Assembly: GCF_013432195.1 (NCBI RefSeq)
Contig: NZ_JACCDB010000009.1
Coordinates: forward strand, 1 to 64,000
Direction of reading: 5' to 3'
Source: Tepidicella baoligensis
GTDB lineage: Bacteria; Pseudomonadota; Gammaproteobacteria; Burkholderiales; Burkholderiaceae_C
Length of the DNA: 64,000 nt
In this document: one piece after another, positions 41,945 through 51,388 of the stretch
Layout: the number at the start of each line of letters is the position of its first letter
Numbering within the stretch: position 1 is the stretch's first letter
Translations under genes and position numbers: made by a program
Notes under the pieces: generated by a model
What the model was told of the DNA's origin: nothing
Seen by the model: the letters and a program-made list of their open reading frames with translations, nothing else
Database searches by the model: none

Positions 41945-42055
41945 GGGGTACTTCGGTATCACGCCCGGCCGGAGTTGACCCACCCAGCCACAGGCATGGA
42001 ACAAAATGTGGGGTCGCGCATTGTGTCACGTAATGTGCCTGTTTCTCGTTCGCCC

Positions 42056-42628
42056 ATGAGCACTCTGCTGCCGCCTCTCCCACTCACCACACCCAACCGA
42101 CCCGTGCATACCTGCAAGCGCATCATGCTGTTCGCAGCCCTGAGCCTGTGGCTGCTGGCCGGCGCAGCCTGGGCGCAAGACGCCCCTTACGACCGCGTGC
42201 ACCGGCTGCTGCAAGCCGGTGAGCTGCCCGCCGCCTGGGCCGAAGCCGAGGCGTGGCTGGCCCGCCAGCCGCGCGACCCGCAAATGCGCTTTTTCAAGGG
42301 CGTCATTCAGCAACAGCGGGGCGAAGCCGATGCCGCGCGCCAGACCTTCGTCGAGCTGACACGCGACTACCCCGAACTGCCCGAGCCCTACAACAACCTG
42401 GCCGTTCTGCATGCCGCCGCCGGGCAGCTGGGCGAGGCCCGGGAGGCCTTGGAAATGGCGATCCGGCTCAATCCGCAGTACGCCATTGCCCATCGCAATT
42501 TGGGCGACGTGTATCTGCTGCTGGCCGCCAACGCCTACCGCACGTCGCTGCAATACGCGCCCGGCGTCCCGGAGACGACCCGTCAGCTCCAGGGCGTCGA
42601 ACAACTGCTCACCCCATCGATCCGCTGA
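42056..42628 (+). CDS. Exported tetratricopeptide repeat (TPR) protein
   Basis: 190 residues. A hydrophobic signal segment (LFAALSLWLLAGAAWAQ, about 24-40) ends in a good AWA-Q cleavage site. Three or four TPR units follow (AGELPAAWAEAEAWL, RGEADAARQTFVEL, AGQLGEAREALEMAIRLNP). It should be a periplasmic scaffold of unknown partner. ATG 42056 is chosen; ATG 41996 and ATG 42125 are in frame. It is 12 bases upstream of ppiA, so a role in envelope protein folding is a fair inference. Confidence 0.75.
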   Translation: MSTLLPPLPLTTPNRPVHTCKRIMLFAALSLWLLAGAAWAQDAPYDRVHRLLQAGELPAAWAEAEAWLARQPRDPQMRFFKGVIQQQRGEADAARQTFVELTRDYPELPEPYNNLAVLHAAAGQLGEAREALEMAIRLNPQYAIAHRNLGDVYLLLAANAYRTSLQYAPGVPETTRQLQGVEQLLTPSIR

Positions 42629-42640
42629 CCATTCCCCGGG

Positions 42641-43237
42641 ATGACCGACATGACCGCCAGACGTCTTTTCCTCCGCCTTGCCGCCACCGCCCTGCTCGCC
42701 CCCCTGTTGTGGAGCGGCACCGCGCAGGCTCAGTCTTCCGCCCCGCGCGTGACCCTGGAGACCACGCTCGGCAACATCGTGCTGGAGTTGGACGCACAAC
42801 GGGCGCCCCGGACCGTGGACAACTTCCTGCAATACGTCCGCGAGGGCCACTACGCCGGCACGATCTTTCATCGAGTGATCGCCGACTTCATGATCCAGGG
42901 CGGCGGCTTCACACCCGACATGCAGCAGAAGCCCACACGCACGCCGATTCCCCTGGAGTCCCGCAACGGGCTGAAAAACGTGCGCGGCACGATCGCCATG
43001 GCGCGCACCAACGTGCCAGACTCGGCGACGGCGCAATTCTTCATCAACGTCAAAGACAACGATTTCCTCGACCAGGCCAATGCCCGGGACGGCCACGGTT
43101 ATGCCGTGTTCGGCAAGGTCGTCAGTGGCATGGACGTGGTCGACAAGATCCGCACCGTGCCCACCACCCGGCGCGGCATGCATGCCGACGTGCCGGCCCA
43201 GCCCGTCACCATCCTCAAAGCCACACTGGAGAACTGA
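42641..43237 (+). CDS. ppiA: Periplasmic peptidyl-prolyl cis-trans isomerase (cyclophilin)
   Basis: 198 residues. A signal peptide ([21 protein letters not shown], cleavage near AQA) precedes a cyclophilin domain with the catalytic [32 protein letters not shown] and [15 protein letters not shown]. It helps fold exported proteins by isomerising X-Pro bonds. It is followed 3 bases later by a cytoplasmic paralogue. Confidence 0.93.
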   Translation: MTDMTARRLFLRLAATALLAPLLWSGTAQAQSSAPRVTLETTLGNIVLELDAQRAPRTVDNFLQYVREGHYAGTIFHRVIADFMIQGGGFTPDMQQKPTRTPIPLESRNGLKNVRGTIAMARTNVPDSATAQFFINVKDNDFLDQANARDGHGYAVFGKVVSGMDVVDKIRTVPTTRRGMHADVPAQPVTILKATLEN

Positions 43238-43240
43238 ACC

Positions 43241-43747
43241 ATGGCCAACCCCCAAGTCGAACTGCACATCAGCGGCCACGGCGTGATCACCCTCGAACTC
43301 GACGCCGACAAGGCCCCGAAATCCACCGAGAACTTCCTGGCCTATGTGAACAGCGGCCACTACGACAACACCATTTTTCACCGGGTGATCGACGGCTTCA
43401 TGATTCAGGGCGGTGGTTTCGAGCCCGGGATGAAGCAAAAGCCCACGCGCGAACCCATCGAAAACGAGGCGACCAACGGCCTGAAGAACGATCGCTACAC
43501 CATCGCCATGGCACGCACCCAGGCGCCCCACTCGGCCACCGCACAGTTCTTCATCAACGTGGCCGACAATGGCTTTCTGAACCACACCGCCCCGTCCCTA
43601 CAAGGCTGGGGCTATGCCGTGTTCGGCAAAGTGGTGGCCGGCACCGAGATCGTGGATGCCATCCGCGCCGTGAAAACCGGCCGCAGGGGCTTCCACGACG
43701 ACGTGCCCGTGACCGATGTGGTGATCGAGAAAGCCGTCGCCCTCTGA
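43241..43747 (+). CDS. ppiB: Cytoplasmic peptidyl-prolyl cis-trans isomerase (cyclophilin)
   Basis: 168 residues without a signal peptide. The catalytic core [15 protein letters not shown] and [18 protein letters not shown] is intact. It closely resembles the preceding ppiA, and the pair probably arose by an old tandem duplication with different cell compartments. Its TGA stop shares bases with the probable CTG start of lpxH. Confidence 0.93.
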   Translation: MANPQVELHISGHGVITLELDADKAPKSTENFLAYVNSGHYDNTIFHRVIDGFMIQGGGFEPGMKQKPTREPIENEATNGLKNDRYTIAMARTQAPHSATAQFFINVADNGFLNHTAPSLQGWGYAVFGKVVAGTEIVDAIRAVKTGRRGFHDDVPVTDVVIEKAVAL

Positions 43748-44538
43748 GCACCTGGACCACCCTCACCGCCCGCCCCGACTGGCGCCGGGTGGACTTGATC
43801 TCGGACCTGCATCTGCATGCCAGCGAGCCGGCCACGGCCGCGGCTTGGCGGAACTATCTGGCGCAGGGCGGGTTCGATGCGCTGTTCATCTTGGGCGACC
43901 TGTTCGAGGTCTGGGTGGGCGACGACATGCTGGACGCCGGCAACGACACGCCGGAGCATCGTTTTCTGCAGGACTGTGCCGATGCGCTGCTGTCGGTTGC
44001 CCGGCAGGCCGCGGTGTTCGTGATGCGCGGCAACCGGGATTTCCTGCTGGGCCCAGGCTTCGCGCAACGCTGCGGCGTCACCCTGCTGGGCGACCCTTGC
44101 CTGCTCGAATGGGGCCCCACCCGCTGGCTGCTCACCCATGGCGACGCCTGGTGCCTCGAAGACACCGCCTACCAGGCGTTCCGTGCCACCGTGCGCTCCG
44201 ATGCCTGGCAAAGCGCTTTCCTTCAGCGCCCGCTGACAGAGCGGGAGGCCGTGGCCCGCCAACTGCGCGCGGCCAGCGAGGCACGCAAATCCATGGCCCG
44301 CTCGGGAGGCTTCCCGTTGGCCGACGTGGACACGGCCACCGCTTTGCGCTGGCTCGAACAAACCGGCGCCCACCACCTCATCCACGGTCACACCCACCGG
44401 CCCGGCGTACACGCCCTGGACGGCAAGCACCAGCGGATCGTGCTCAGCGACTGGGATGCGAGCGCCGAGCCGCCTCGGCTGGAGCGCCTCAGCCTGGACG
44501 CCGCCGGTCACTGGCATCGGCACGCATGGGCACCATGA
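43744..44538 (+). CDS. lpxH: UDP-2,3-diacylglucosamine diphosphatase LpxH
   Basis: 264 residues if it starts at CTG 43744. It removes UMP to give lipid X in lipid A synthesis. The calcineurin-like metal ligands are in [36 protein letters not shown] and HGHTHRPG. No ATG, GTG or TTG lies upstream in frame. CTG 43744 overlaps the ppiB stop (CTGA) and would give [16 protein letters not shown] before the conserved part, which agrees with the longer N-termini I recall for Burkholderiales LpxH. The alternative is GTG 43789 just before the DLHL motif. Confidence 0.9.
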   Translation: MSTWTTLTARPDWRRVDLISDLHLHASEPATAAAWRNYLAQGGFDALFILGDLFEVWVGDDMLDAGNDTPEHRFLQDCADALLSVARQAAVFVMRGNRDFLLGPGFAQRCGVTLLGDPCLLEWGPTRWLLTHGDAWCLEDTAYQAFRATVRSDAWQSAFLQRPLTEREAVARQLRAASEARKSMARSGGFPLADVDTATALRWLEQTGAHHLIHGHTHRPGVHALDGKHQRIVLSDWDASAEPPRLERLSLDAAGHWHRHAWAP

Positions 44539-45407
44539 ACCCAGCTCCCCGCTGGTGGCGCATTTGGCGCCACAGCCGGGCCGGACGCACCCTCACCCGC
44601 TGGCTGGGCGGCGCACCCGACATCCCAGACGGGCTGTGGCAGCATGTGGTCCGGGCACAGCCGTTTCTGCAGCGTCTCTCCCCCACCGAGCTCGCCTGCC
44701 TGCGGGATCTGTGCCAACACTTCCTGGCCGAGAAGGAGTTCACCGGCGCCCAAGGGCTGCAGATCACCGACACCATGGCCTTGACCATCGCCACCCAGGC
44801 TTGCCTGCCCTGGGTGCACTGGGGGCGCGGCGGGCTCGACTGGTACCGGGATTTCGTCGGCATCGTGGTCTATCCGGACGAGGTGGTCGCCCAGCGCGAG
44901 GTGGTGGACGACGCCGGCGTGGTGCATCGCTACCGTGAAGCGCTGGCCGGAGAGGCCATGCACGGCGGGCCGGTGATGCTGGCGTGGTCCCACGTAGCGG
45001 GTGCTCGCGAAGCCGCTGGCGAAGGCCGCAACCTCGTGATCCACGAATTCGCCCACAAGATCGACATGCGGTACAAGTCCCGCCATGAAGCGGCCGACGG
45101 TTGCCCCCGGCTGCCACGCGGCTTTATGCAACGGTCAGCGGCCGAGGCAAACCGAATGTGGCGCTCCACCTGGCAACGAACCTACGAGGACTTTCGGCGC
45201 CAAGTGGACATGGCCGAGCGCTTCGGGGCGCCCCGGCCGTGGCTGGACGCCTACGGAGCCACCGATCCGGCCGAGTTTTTCGCCGTGGCATGCGAAGCAT
45301 GGACGGTGAACCGTGAGCGTTTCGCCGTCGAATTCCCCGACCTGTTGCCCCTGCTGGATGCGTTCTTCAAACACCCCGCCCAAGTCAGCGGCGTAGCAGC
45401 ACCTTGA
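44535..45407 (+). CDS. mtfA: MtfA-family zinc peptidase
   Basis: 290 residues. The metalloprotease helix VIHEFAHKIDM (HExxH) and the downstream DPAEFFAVACEAW with the third ligand Glu match MtfA (Mlc titration factor A/YeeI). In E. coli it binds the Mlc repressor and has aminopeptidase activity. The ATG at 44535 overlaps the lpxH stop as ATGA; ATG 44526 is also possible. Its last 23 bases overlap the end of the convergent DUF349 gene. Confidence 0.9.
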   Translation: MNPAPRWWRIWRHSRAGRTLTRWLGGAPDIPDGLWQHVVRAQPFLQRLSPTELACLRDLCQHFLAEKEFTGAQGLQITDTMALTIATQACLPWVHWGRGGLDWYRDFVGIVVYPDEVVAQREVVDDAGVVHRYREALAGEAMHGGPVMLAWSHVAGAREAAGEGRNLVIHEFAHKIDMRYKSRHEAADGCPRLPRGFMQRSAAEANRMWRSTWQRTYEDFRRQVDMAERFGAPRPWLDAYGATDPAEFFAVACEAWTVNRERFAVEFPDLLPLLDAFFKHPAQVSGVAAP

Positions 45408-47982
45408 GCACCGTCTGGAGCCGCTTGGCCGCCTCCGGTTCATGGGGCGAAGCCAGCACAGTGGCGACATCCTGAGCCCAGGTCTCGGCAGGCGATGGAT
45501 CGTGACGGCGGGTCAGCAGCTTGAGTTGCAGGGCGCGGCGCGCCTCCAGATGAGCCGCAGGCGTGGGGACCTCGGCCGCCATTTCGAGGCGTAACAGGCT
45601 TTCTGCGCAACGCGCCTGCGCATCGGCACTCGGGGCTGCGGAAAGCGCCGCCACCCAGCCCGCACGGGCTGCAGCCGCAGACCGTCCGCCCAGCGCCTGC
45701 GCGGCGGGGACGGCGTCAGCGGCGCGTTGCTGCCAGGCCGTGAGCAGCTGCGTCAGCGCCTCGCCATGCGCCTGGGCAGCCAGCTTTTTCAAGGTGAGTT
45801 CGGCCTGCTCCATGGCCTGACGCTGGGCTCGGAACGCGGCATCGCCAAGACGGGGGCCACGCGGCCCACGATCGGCCCGGGCATCGGGACGATCCCCACG
45901 CGAGCGCCCATCGCGACTGCCAACGGGCCCCGAACGAGCGGCGGAACGCGCCGCCGCCGGTGCCTTGCCCACTGCCCCAGGGCGATCGTCTCCCCGCATG
46001 GCCACCAACTTGCGCGGCGCTGAAGCGGCAGCCGGCATGGCTTCGCCTTCTGCGGCGGCGGGTTCAGGCGCCGGCTCGGCGACGGCGTGGACATCAGGCC
46101 CTTCGCCGCGGATTGCGGCTTGCAGATCGGCCATGGCCGCACGGATTTGCCGGGCATCGCCAGAAGCATTGGCGACCTCCAGGGCTCGCACCGCCTCCAG
46201 CACCGCCTTGTCGTGGGCGCTCAGCGCCTCGGTCTGCTTGTCTCGGATGGCCGATTTGCGGGCAAAGGCCTCATCAATGGGCTGCCGGAACGCCTCCCAG
46301 AGCTTTTGCTCCTGCCGCCGGTCCAGCGGTACGGCGTGAGCTTCTTGCTGCCAGCGCTGTTGAAGCGCTTTGACCGCATCCACCCGAAGCGCTGGCGCCT
46401 CGGCCAATTGACGCGCCTCCTCGATCAGTGCCTGGCGGCGCTGCACACTGTCGGCTTGAGCGGCTTCGAGCCGGGCATGGGCCTGCGCCATGGCCGCTTT
46501 CCACAGGGGTTGGACTTCGGCAAACAGCTTCTCGCTCAAATGCCCAGCCTGACGCCAGCGTTCGGAGAATGCATGCAAGTCACGCAACTGCTGTTTCCAG
46601 TCGGTGCTCTCGGCGTGGGCCTCGGTCCAGGCTTTGACCTCCTCGATCAGGGCCAAGCGCTGGGCGCGGCTGGCTTCGTTCTGCTGCCGCAGCTGGGTCA
46701 GCCATGCCTCGACCACTTTGTGAGCCTCGGTACAGGCCTCGTCGAATTTCTTCCAGAGGGCGTGATTGGGAGCGCCTCCCTGATCCACCACCTTCCACTG
46801 CTCACGCAACTGGCGCAGGGTTTCCTGCATTTTGCGACCACCGAGCCGCTGGCCCTCGGGGGCCTGGGTCAGGGCTACCGCTTTGGCAATCAGCTCTTCG
46901 CGCAGCTGATCGGCCCGCCAACGCTGCCAGCCCTCCAGTTCCCCACTCTTGACCAGCAGGGCCTGGGCTTCGGCGTCCAAGGCCGGCGGAATGAAGCGGC
47001 CATGCTCCTTGAGCGCCTGCCTCAGTTGTGCTGCGGCCTTGGGCGCGGTTTTCGCATGCCCTTCGGCCAGCTCTTTGCCCAACACGTCCATAGCGGCGGT
47101 CACAACCCGCACAGCCTGGGCTTGGCGAGCCGCCAGCTCGGCAGGATCGACCGCCGGGATGGGGGCCGATTCGCCCCGGGCGGCACGCAGTTCGTCGGCC
47201 CACACCGGCACCTCAGGCAAAGGGGCGCTCGGGTCCTGGGCGGCCGCTACCGCCTGTGCCAGCGCGGCCTGGAAAGCCTCCCACACGATGGTGAGCTGCT
47301 GGCGGGAAACCTCCAGCTGATTTGGGTACTTGGGGTCCAGGCTGCTCCAGGCCGCATCCTGTGCCAGTTCGCCGGCCTGGGTCAACCATGCCGCGACGTC
47401 TTGTTGCAACGCGTCCAACGCGGCCTGGGCCTCGGTCCAGGACTTGGTTGACAGGACCTCGATGCGCTGCGCCAGCAGCACCGCCGCCTCGCGTTCCACC
47501 TGAACCCGGTGCTGAAGGTCTTCGATCGCTTTCATACGCTCGGCCAAGGCCTGTTTCAGTCCGGCCAGAGGTTCACGCGACAGAGGGGCGCCGGCCTTGG
47601 CTGCATCGCGCTGCCAAGCCATGGCGTCGGCCAGATTCAGACGCGGCTGACCCAGCAACGCCCGGGCCTTGGCGGCCCACTCGTCGGCCATGGCATCCTG
47701 AGCCTTGGCTCGCTTGATCTCATCCAGCCGCTCCTTGAGCACCTTGGCCGCGCCTTTGTCTCGGTGCGACATTTCGCGATACACCTCGGCGATGGCGTCG
47801 GCATCGGGCTCGGTGGCCAGCCAGTCGCGCAAGCGCGCCGAACGCTCACCAGAGGTGGGCGCCGAAAACGCCCCCGCCGTCCATGCGTCGAGTTGGGAAA
47901 GGTCGGAGGCAGCGAAAGGGGTTTTGTCGGGGAAGTTCACGGCAACGGATCTTGGGCTATGGCTTGCAATGGAGCGCGTCAT
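45385..47982 (-). CDS. DUF349 repeat protein with an Arg/Gly-rich linker
   Basis: 865 residues. Repeated helical DUF349 units fill about residues 60-640 (for example WKVVDQGGAPNHALWKKFDEAC and RWRQAGHLSEKLFAEVQPLWKA). An Ala/Pro-rich then Arg/Gly/Asp-rich low-complexity segment follows (about 650-720, with SRDGRSRGDRPD and RGPRGPRLGD), then a helical C-terminal part. The function is unknown. The basic RG-rich linker resembles RNA-binding disordered regions, which is an inference. It is the last gene of the kinase-to-DUF349 leftward run. Confidence 0.85.
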   Translation of the reverse strand: MTRSIASHSPRSVAVNFPDKTPFAASDLSQLDAWTAGAFSAPTSGERSARLRDWLATEPDADAIAEVYREMSHRDKGAAKVLKERLDEIKRAKAQDAMADEWAAKARALLGQPRLNLADAMAWQRDAAKAGAPLSREPLAGLKQALAERMKAIEDLQHRVQVEREAAVLLAQRIEVLSTKSWTEAQAALDALQQDVAAWLTQAGELAQDAAWSSLDPKYPNQLEVSRQQLTIVWEAFQAALAQAVAAAQDPSAPLPEVPVWADELRAARGESAPIPAVDPAELAARQAQAVRVVTAAMDVLGKELAEGHAKTAPKAAAQLRQALKEHGRFIPPALDAEAQALLVKSGELEGWQRWRADQLREELIAKAVALTQAPEGQRLGGRKMQETLRQLREQWKVVDQGGAPNHALWKKFDEACTEAHKVVEAWLTQLRQQNEASRAQRLALIEEVKAWTEAHAESTDWKQQLRDLHAFSERWRQAGHLSEKLFAEVQPLWKAAMAQAHARLEAAQADSVQRRQALIEEARQLAEAPALRVDAVKALQQRWQQEAHAVPLDRRQEQKLWEAFRQPIDEAFARKSAIRDKQTEALSAHDKAVLEAVRALEVANASGDARQIRAAMADLQAAIRGEGPDVHAVAEPAPEPAAAEGEAMPAAASAPRKLVAMRGDDRPGAVGKAPAAARSAARSGPVGSRDGRSRGDRPDARADRGPRGPRLGDAAFRAQRQAMEQAELTLKKLAAQAHGEALTQLLTAWQQRAADAVPAAQALGGRSAAAARAGWVAALSAAPSADAQARCAESLLRLEMAAEVPTPAAHLEARRALQLKLLTRRHDPSPAETWAQDVATVLASPHEPEAAKRLQTVLKVLLRR

Positions 47983-48058
47983 CTGCGCAAGCGGGGCGGC
48001 TCACGGCGGAGCCAAAAGCGTATTGTCGCCGGTTTCCGATCTGCTTCCAGACGCGGCT

Positions 48059-48721
48059 TCATCCGGCCCACAGATCGAGTGGCGGGTCGTGCACCACGGC
48101 CTTGAGGATGTCGCTGCGGGCCACGAAGCCGATCACACGCCCTTCGCCATCGACCACGGGCAGGCCTTGCAAACCCGTATCCAGCAGGGCCTGGGCGAGG
48201 CGGCGCAGATCGGTTTCGGGGCTGACGCAGGGCACTGGCGAGACCATCACCTCCGTCACGGGCTGCGCCAGCAGCGCCTGCCAGACGATGGCGTGCCCAC
48301 CCGGCTGCGGAAGACGGTCCGGGCGCATGAGTTCGGCCCGGGTCAGCATACCCACCACGTAGCCCTCGGCGTTGAGCACCGGCGCCTGCCCCACCCCGTG
48401 CTCGTAGAGTGCCCACCAGCCATCGCGCACGGTCACATCCTGTCTCACGGTGATCGGCTGACCGCTCATCACATCGGCCACCACCTGCAACGGTCGCCGC
48501 TCCACCGGTGGCCGTTGCACCGCGCCATAGGCCGACAGCGCCTGACTGGCGGTCCGGTGCTCGCCTTCGACCCTGGCTCCTGGCACGGGCTCGGCCGAGG
48601 GCCGATCCAGGTCCGGCGTGATCGCGCGTGTGCGGGCAGCACGCAAGGTGGGGGCCACCTTGCGCATCTCCTCCAGCGGACCGCGATACATGAGTCCTGA
48701 CGTGCCATAGATCGCAAACAT
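48059..48721 (-). CDS. CBS-domain pair protein
   Basis: 220 residues. An N-terminal segment of ~75 residues (MFAIYGTSGLMYRGPLEEM) has no known domain. Two CBS repeats follow: VADVMSGQPITVRQD to GYVVGMLTRAEL and PVTEVMVSPVPCVSPETDL to GRVIGFVARSDIL. CBS pairs bind adenine nucleotides and regulate partner proteins, but here no enzyme domain is attached. It lies between hemW and the DUF349 gene on the same strand. Confidence 0.87.
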   Translation of the reverse strand: MFAIYGTSGLMYRGPLEEMRKVAPTLRAARTRAITPDLDRPSAEPVPGARVEGEHRTASQALSAYGAVQRPPVERRPLQVVADVMSGQPITVRQDVTVRDGWWALYEHGVGQAPVLNAEGYVVGMLTRAELMRPDRLPQPGGHAIVWQALLAQPVTEVMVSPVPCVSPETDLRRLAQALLDTGLQGLPVVDGEGRVIGFVARSDILKAVVHDPPLDLWAG

Positions 48722-48793
48722 CGCTCACCTCTCTGTCGGCCATTATGGCGTCCGCGGGGCGTGCTGTACACCCACGCAACAGGGCGCCCCGTG

Positions 48794-49999
48794 TCAGGGC
48801 AGGAAGAGCGCCTGCAGGTCGCTGAGGAAATCGAATCCGTGCGCCGTGGGCCGGATCCGTTGCAGATCGCGCTCGATCCAGCCCCGCCGTTCGGCTTCCT
48901 GCAGCGCCTGCAGAATCGCCGTGACCGGCAAACCGGTGCGATCGCTGAAATCGGTGAGCTCAAACCCTTCGCGCAGGCGCAAGGCGTTGAGCATGAACTC
49001 GAACGGCAGCTCGACGGGTGGCACCTCTTCCTCGCTGGCCATGGGCTGCCCAAGCAGGGCCTGCTCCATGTAGCGCCGAGGTTCGCGCCAGCGCACCTGG
49101 CGCACGATGCGATGTGGAAAACTCAGCTTGCCATGGGCACCGGCTCCGATGCCCAGGTAGTCGCCGAACTGCCAGTAGTTGGTGTTGTGCCAACACTGGT
49201 GGCCTGGCCGCGCATAGGCCGAGACCTCGTACCGCGCCATGCCCGACTCGCCGGTGCGTTGGGTGATGAGGTCCAGCATCTCGTAGGCAGTGTCGTCATC
49301 GGGCAACACCGGAGGGTGCTTGGCGAAATAGGTGTTGGGCTCCAGCGTGAGGTGGTACACCGAAAGGTGGGGCGGCGCATAGGCCAGGGCCATGGCCAAG
49401 TCGCGCTCCAGATCGGCCAGCGTTTGCCCCGGCAGGGCGTACATCAGGTCCAGGTTGAAGGTGTCGAAGTGGCAGGCCGCCTCCTCCAGCGCGGCGCGGG
49501 CCTGCGCGCCGTCGTGCACGCGGCCGAGCGCGCGCAAAAAGCGGTCGTCGAAGGACTGCACCCCCACGCTGAGCCGGTTCACCCCGGCCTGACGGTAGCC
49601 GCGAAAGCGGTCTGTCTCGAAGGTGCCCGGATTGGCTTCCAGCGTGATTTCGGCGTCGGCTTCCAGGCGCACCCGCGCGCGAATGTCGGACAGCAGCCGG
49701 TCGATGGCCTCAGGGGGGAACAGGCTGGGCGTACCTCCCCCAATGAACACGCTGTGCACGGTGCGCCCCCAGATCAGTGGCAGGCTGGACTCCAGATCGG
49801 CGCGCAAAGCGTCCAGGTAGTCGGCCCAGGGCAGATCGCCGCCCTGCCCTGCGGCCCTTCGCCACTCGTGGGAGTTGAAGTCGCAATAGGGGCACTTCTT
49901 CAGGCACCACGGCAGGTGCACGTACAGGCTCAGCGGCGGCAGAGCAGGCAAGCGCAGTTGGCCCGGCCGTTGCAGGCGGATTTCCCGCGGCTCACTCAT
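48794..49999 (-). CDS. hemW: Radical SAM heme chaperone HemW
   Basis: 401 residues. The radical SAM cluster motif C-x3-C-x2-C is in PWCLKKCPYCDF, preceded by LSLYVHLP, and the family helix FIGGGTPSLFPPEAI and GQTLADLERDL follow. The His between Cys2 and Cys3 typical of HemN coproporphyrinogen dehydrogenases is replaced here by the HemW-like KKCPYC arrangement, so I favour HemW, which inserts heme into respiratory enzymes. It overlaps rdgB by 8 bases. Distinguishing HemW from HemN by sequence alone leaves a small doubt. Confidence 0.87.
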   Translation of the reverse strand: MSEPREIRLQRPGQLRLPALPPLSLYVHLPWCLKKCPYCDFNSHEWRRAAGQGGDLPWADYLDALRADLESSLPLIWGRTVHSVFIGGGTPSLFPPEAIDRLLSDIRARVRLEADAEITLEANPGTFETDRFRGYRQAGVNRLSVGVQSFDDRFLRALGRVHDGAQARAALEEAACHFDTFNLDLMYALPGQTLADLERDLAMALAYAPPHLSVYHLTLEPNTYFAKHPPVLPDDDTAYEMLDLITQRTGESGMARYEVSAYARPGHQCWHNTNYWQFGDYLGIGAGAHGKLSFPHRIVRQVRWREPRRYMEQALLGQPMASEEEVPPVELPFEFMLNALRLREGFELTDFSDRTGLPVTAILQALQEAERRGWIERDLQRIRPTAHGFDFLSDLQALFLP

Positions 50000-50609
50000 C
50001 GGCGTACCAGCGCTCGCGCATCAGCTCCAGCATGGCCCGAGCGGCCCGGCCCCGGTGGCTGTGGGCGTTCTTCACTTCGGTCGGCAGCTGGGCGAAGGTC
50101 TGACCGAAGGCGGGAATCCACATCACCGGGTCGAAACCGAAGCCGTTGTCGCCCAGCGGCGCCTCGGTGATGAGACCACTGACCCGCCCCGTGGCCACCA
50201 GAGGCTCCGGGTCCTGGGGTGAACGCACCGCCACCAGTGTGCTCACCATGGCGGCGCGGCGATCGGTGATGCCGCGCATCTGCTCCAACAGAGCGCGCAC
50301 GTTGTTGGCATCCCCCTTCTCGTAACCAAATTGGGTCGCGTAGTAGGCGGTGTCCACCCCGGGCAGCCCGCCGAAGGCCTCCACACACAGGCCTGCATCA
50401 TCGGCCAAGGCCGGCAGGCCACTGGCGGCACTGGCATGGCGGGCTTTGGCCAAGGCGTTTTCCACGAAAGTGCGGTGCGGCTCGGGAGCCTCGGGAATAC
50501 CGAGTTCGGCCTGTCGGATCAGGCGCACCCCCAAGGGTGCGAGCATGGCCTGCAGCTCGGCCAGCTTGCCGGCGTTGTTGGAAGCCAGGACCAGGGTGTG
50601 TCCCGTCAT
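49992..50609 (-). CDS. rdgB: XTP/dITP diphosphatase (RdgB/HAM1)
   Basis: 205 residues. It hydrolyses non-canonical purine nucleotides ITP, dITP and XTP. Motifs LASNNAGKLAEL at the start, ENALAKARHA, ADDAGLCVEAFGGLPG and PLGDNGFGFDPV match the family. Its position directly after rph is widely conserved. It starts 9 bases after the rph stop and overlaps hemW at its own stop. Confidence 0.94.
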   Translation of the reverse strand: MTGHTLVLASNNAGKLAELQAMLAPLGVRLIRQAELGIPEAPEPHRTFVENALAKARHASAASGLPALADDAGLCVEAFGGLPGVDTAYYATQFGYEKGDANNVRALLEQMRGITDRRAAMVSTLVAVRSPQDPEPLVATGRVSGLITEAPLGDNGFGFDPVMWIPAFGQTFAQLPTEVKNAHSHRGRAARAMLELMRERWYADE

Positions 50610-50618
50610 ACCCGGCCC

Positions 50619-51380
50619 TCAGGCCACCTGGGCGTCGGCCAGGGCCGCACGCTGCAGGGCGATCAGTTCACCAATGCCTTTTTCCGCGAGCAACAGCAAC
50701 TGGTTCATCTCATCGCGGCTGAACGCAGCCCCCTCGGCCGTGCCCTGCACTTCCACATAGTGACCGGCGCCGGTCATGACCACGTTCATGTCGGTGTCGC
50801 AACCCGAATCTTCGATGTAGTCGAGGTCCAGCACCGGCACGCCCTGCACGATGCCGACCGACACGGCCGCCACCGGGTGCAGCACCGGGGAACGCTCCAG
50901 CTTGCCTTCGGCGAGCAGGCGGTGCACGGCGTCCTGGGCCGCAACGAAGGCCCCGGTGATGGCCGCCGTGCGTGTGCCGCCATCGGCCTGGAGCACGTCG
51001 CAGTCCAAAGTGAGGGTCCGTTCACCCAGTATGGACAGGTCGAACACCGCACGCAGGGATCGCCCAATCAAGCGCTGGATTTCCTGTGTGCGGCCGCTCT
51101 GCTTGCCTTTGGCCGCCTCGCGGGCGCTACGGGTGTGGGTGGCGCGCGGCAGCATGCCGTATTCGGCCGTGACCCAGCCTTCACCGGTGCCTTTCTGGTG
51201 CGGCGGCACCTTCTCTTCGACCGATGCGGTGCACAACACCCGGGTGTCGCCGAATTCGATCAACACCGAGCCTTCGGCGTGCTTGGTGAAGTGGCGGGTC
51301 ATGCGCACGGGGCGCAACTGGTTGGGGCGGCGGCCGTCGTGACGCAAGGCATCGGCGTGGTGGGTGGAGAAATCGGTCAT
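50619..51380 (-). CDS. rph: Ribonuclease PH
   Basis: 253 residues. It trims tRNA 3' ends phosphorolytically. RNase PH motifs are visible: [11 protein letters not shown] near the start, [48 protein letters not shown] and the C-terminal [14 protein letters not shown]. The length is standard. It follows the phosphatase gene by 8 bases. Confidence 0.96.
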   Translation of the reverse strand: MTDFSTHHADALRHDGRRPNQLRPVRMTRHFTKHAEGSVLIEFGDTRVLCTASVEEKVPPHQKGTGEGWVTAEYGMLPRATHTRSAREAAKGKQSGRTQEIQRLIGRSLRAVFDLSILGERTLTLDCDVLQADGGTRTAAITGAFVAAQDAVHRLLAEGKLERSPVLHPVAAVSVGIVQGVPVLDLDYIEDSGCDTDMNVVMTGAGHYVEVQGTAEGAAFSRDEMNQLLLLAEKGIGELIALQRAALADAQVA

Positions 51381-51388
51381 GGCATGTG

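Noticed and set aside
41894-41945. T-box or similar leader element upstream of cysS
   Set aside because: T-boxes belong to Gram-positive lineages, and the leader is only about 40 bases.
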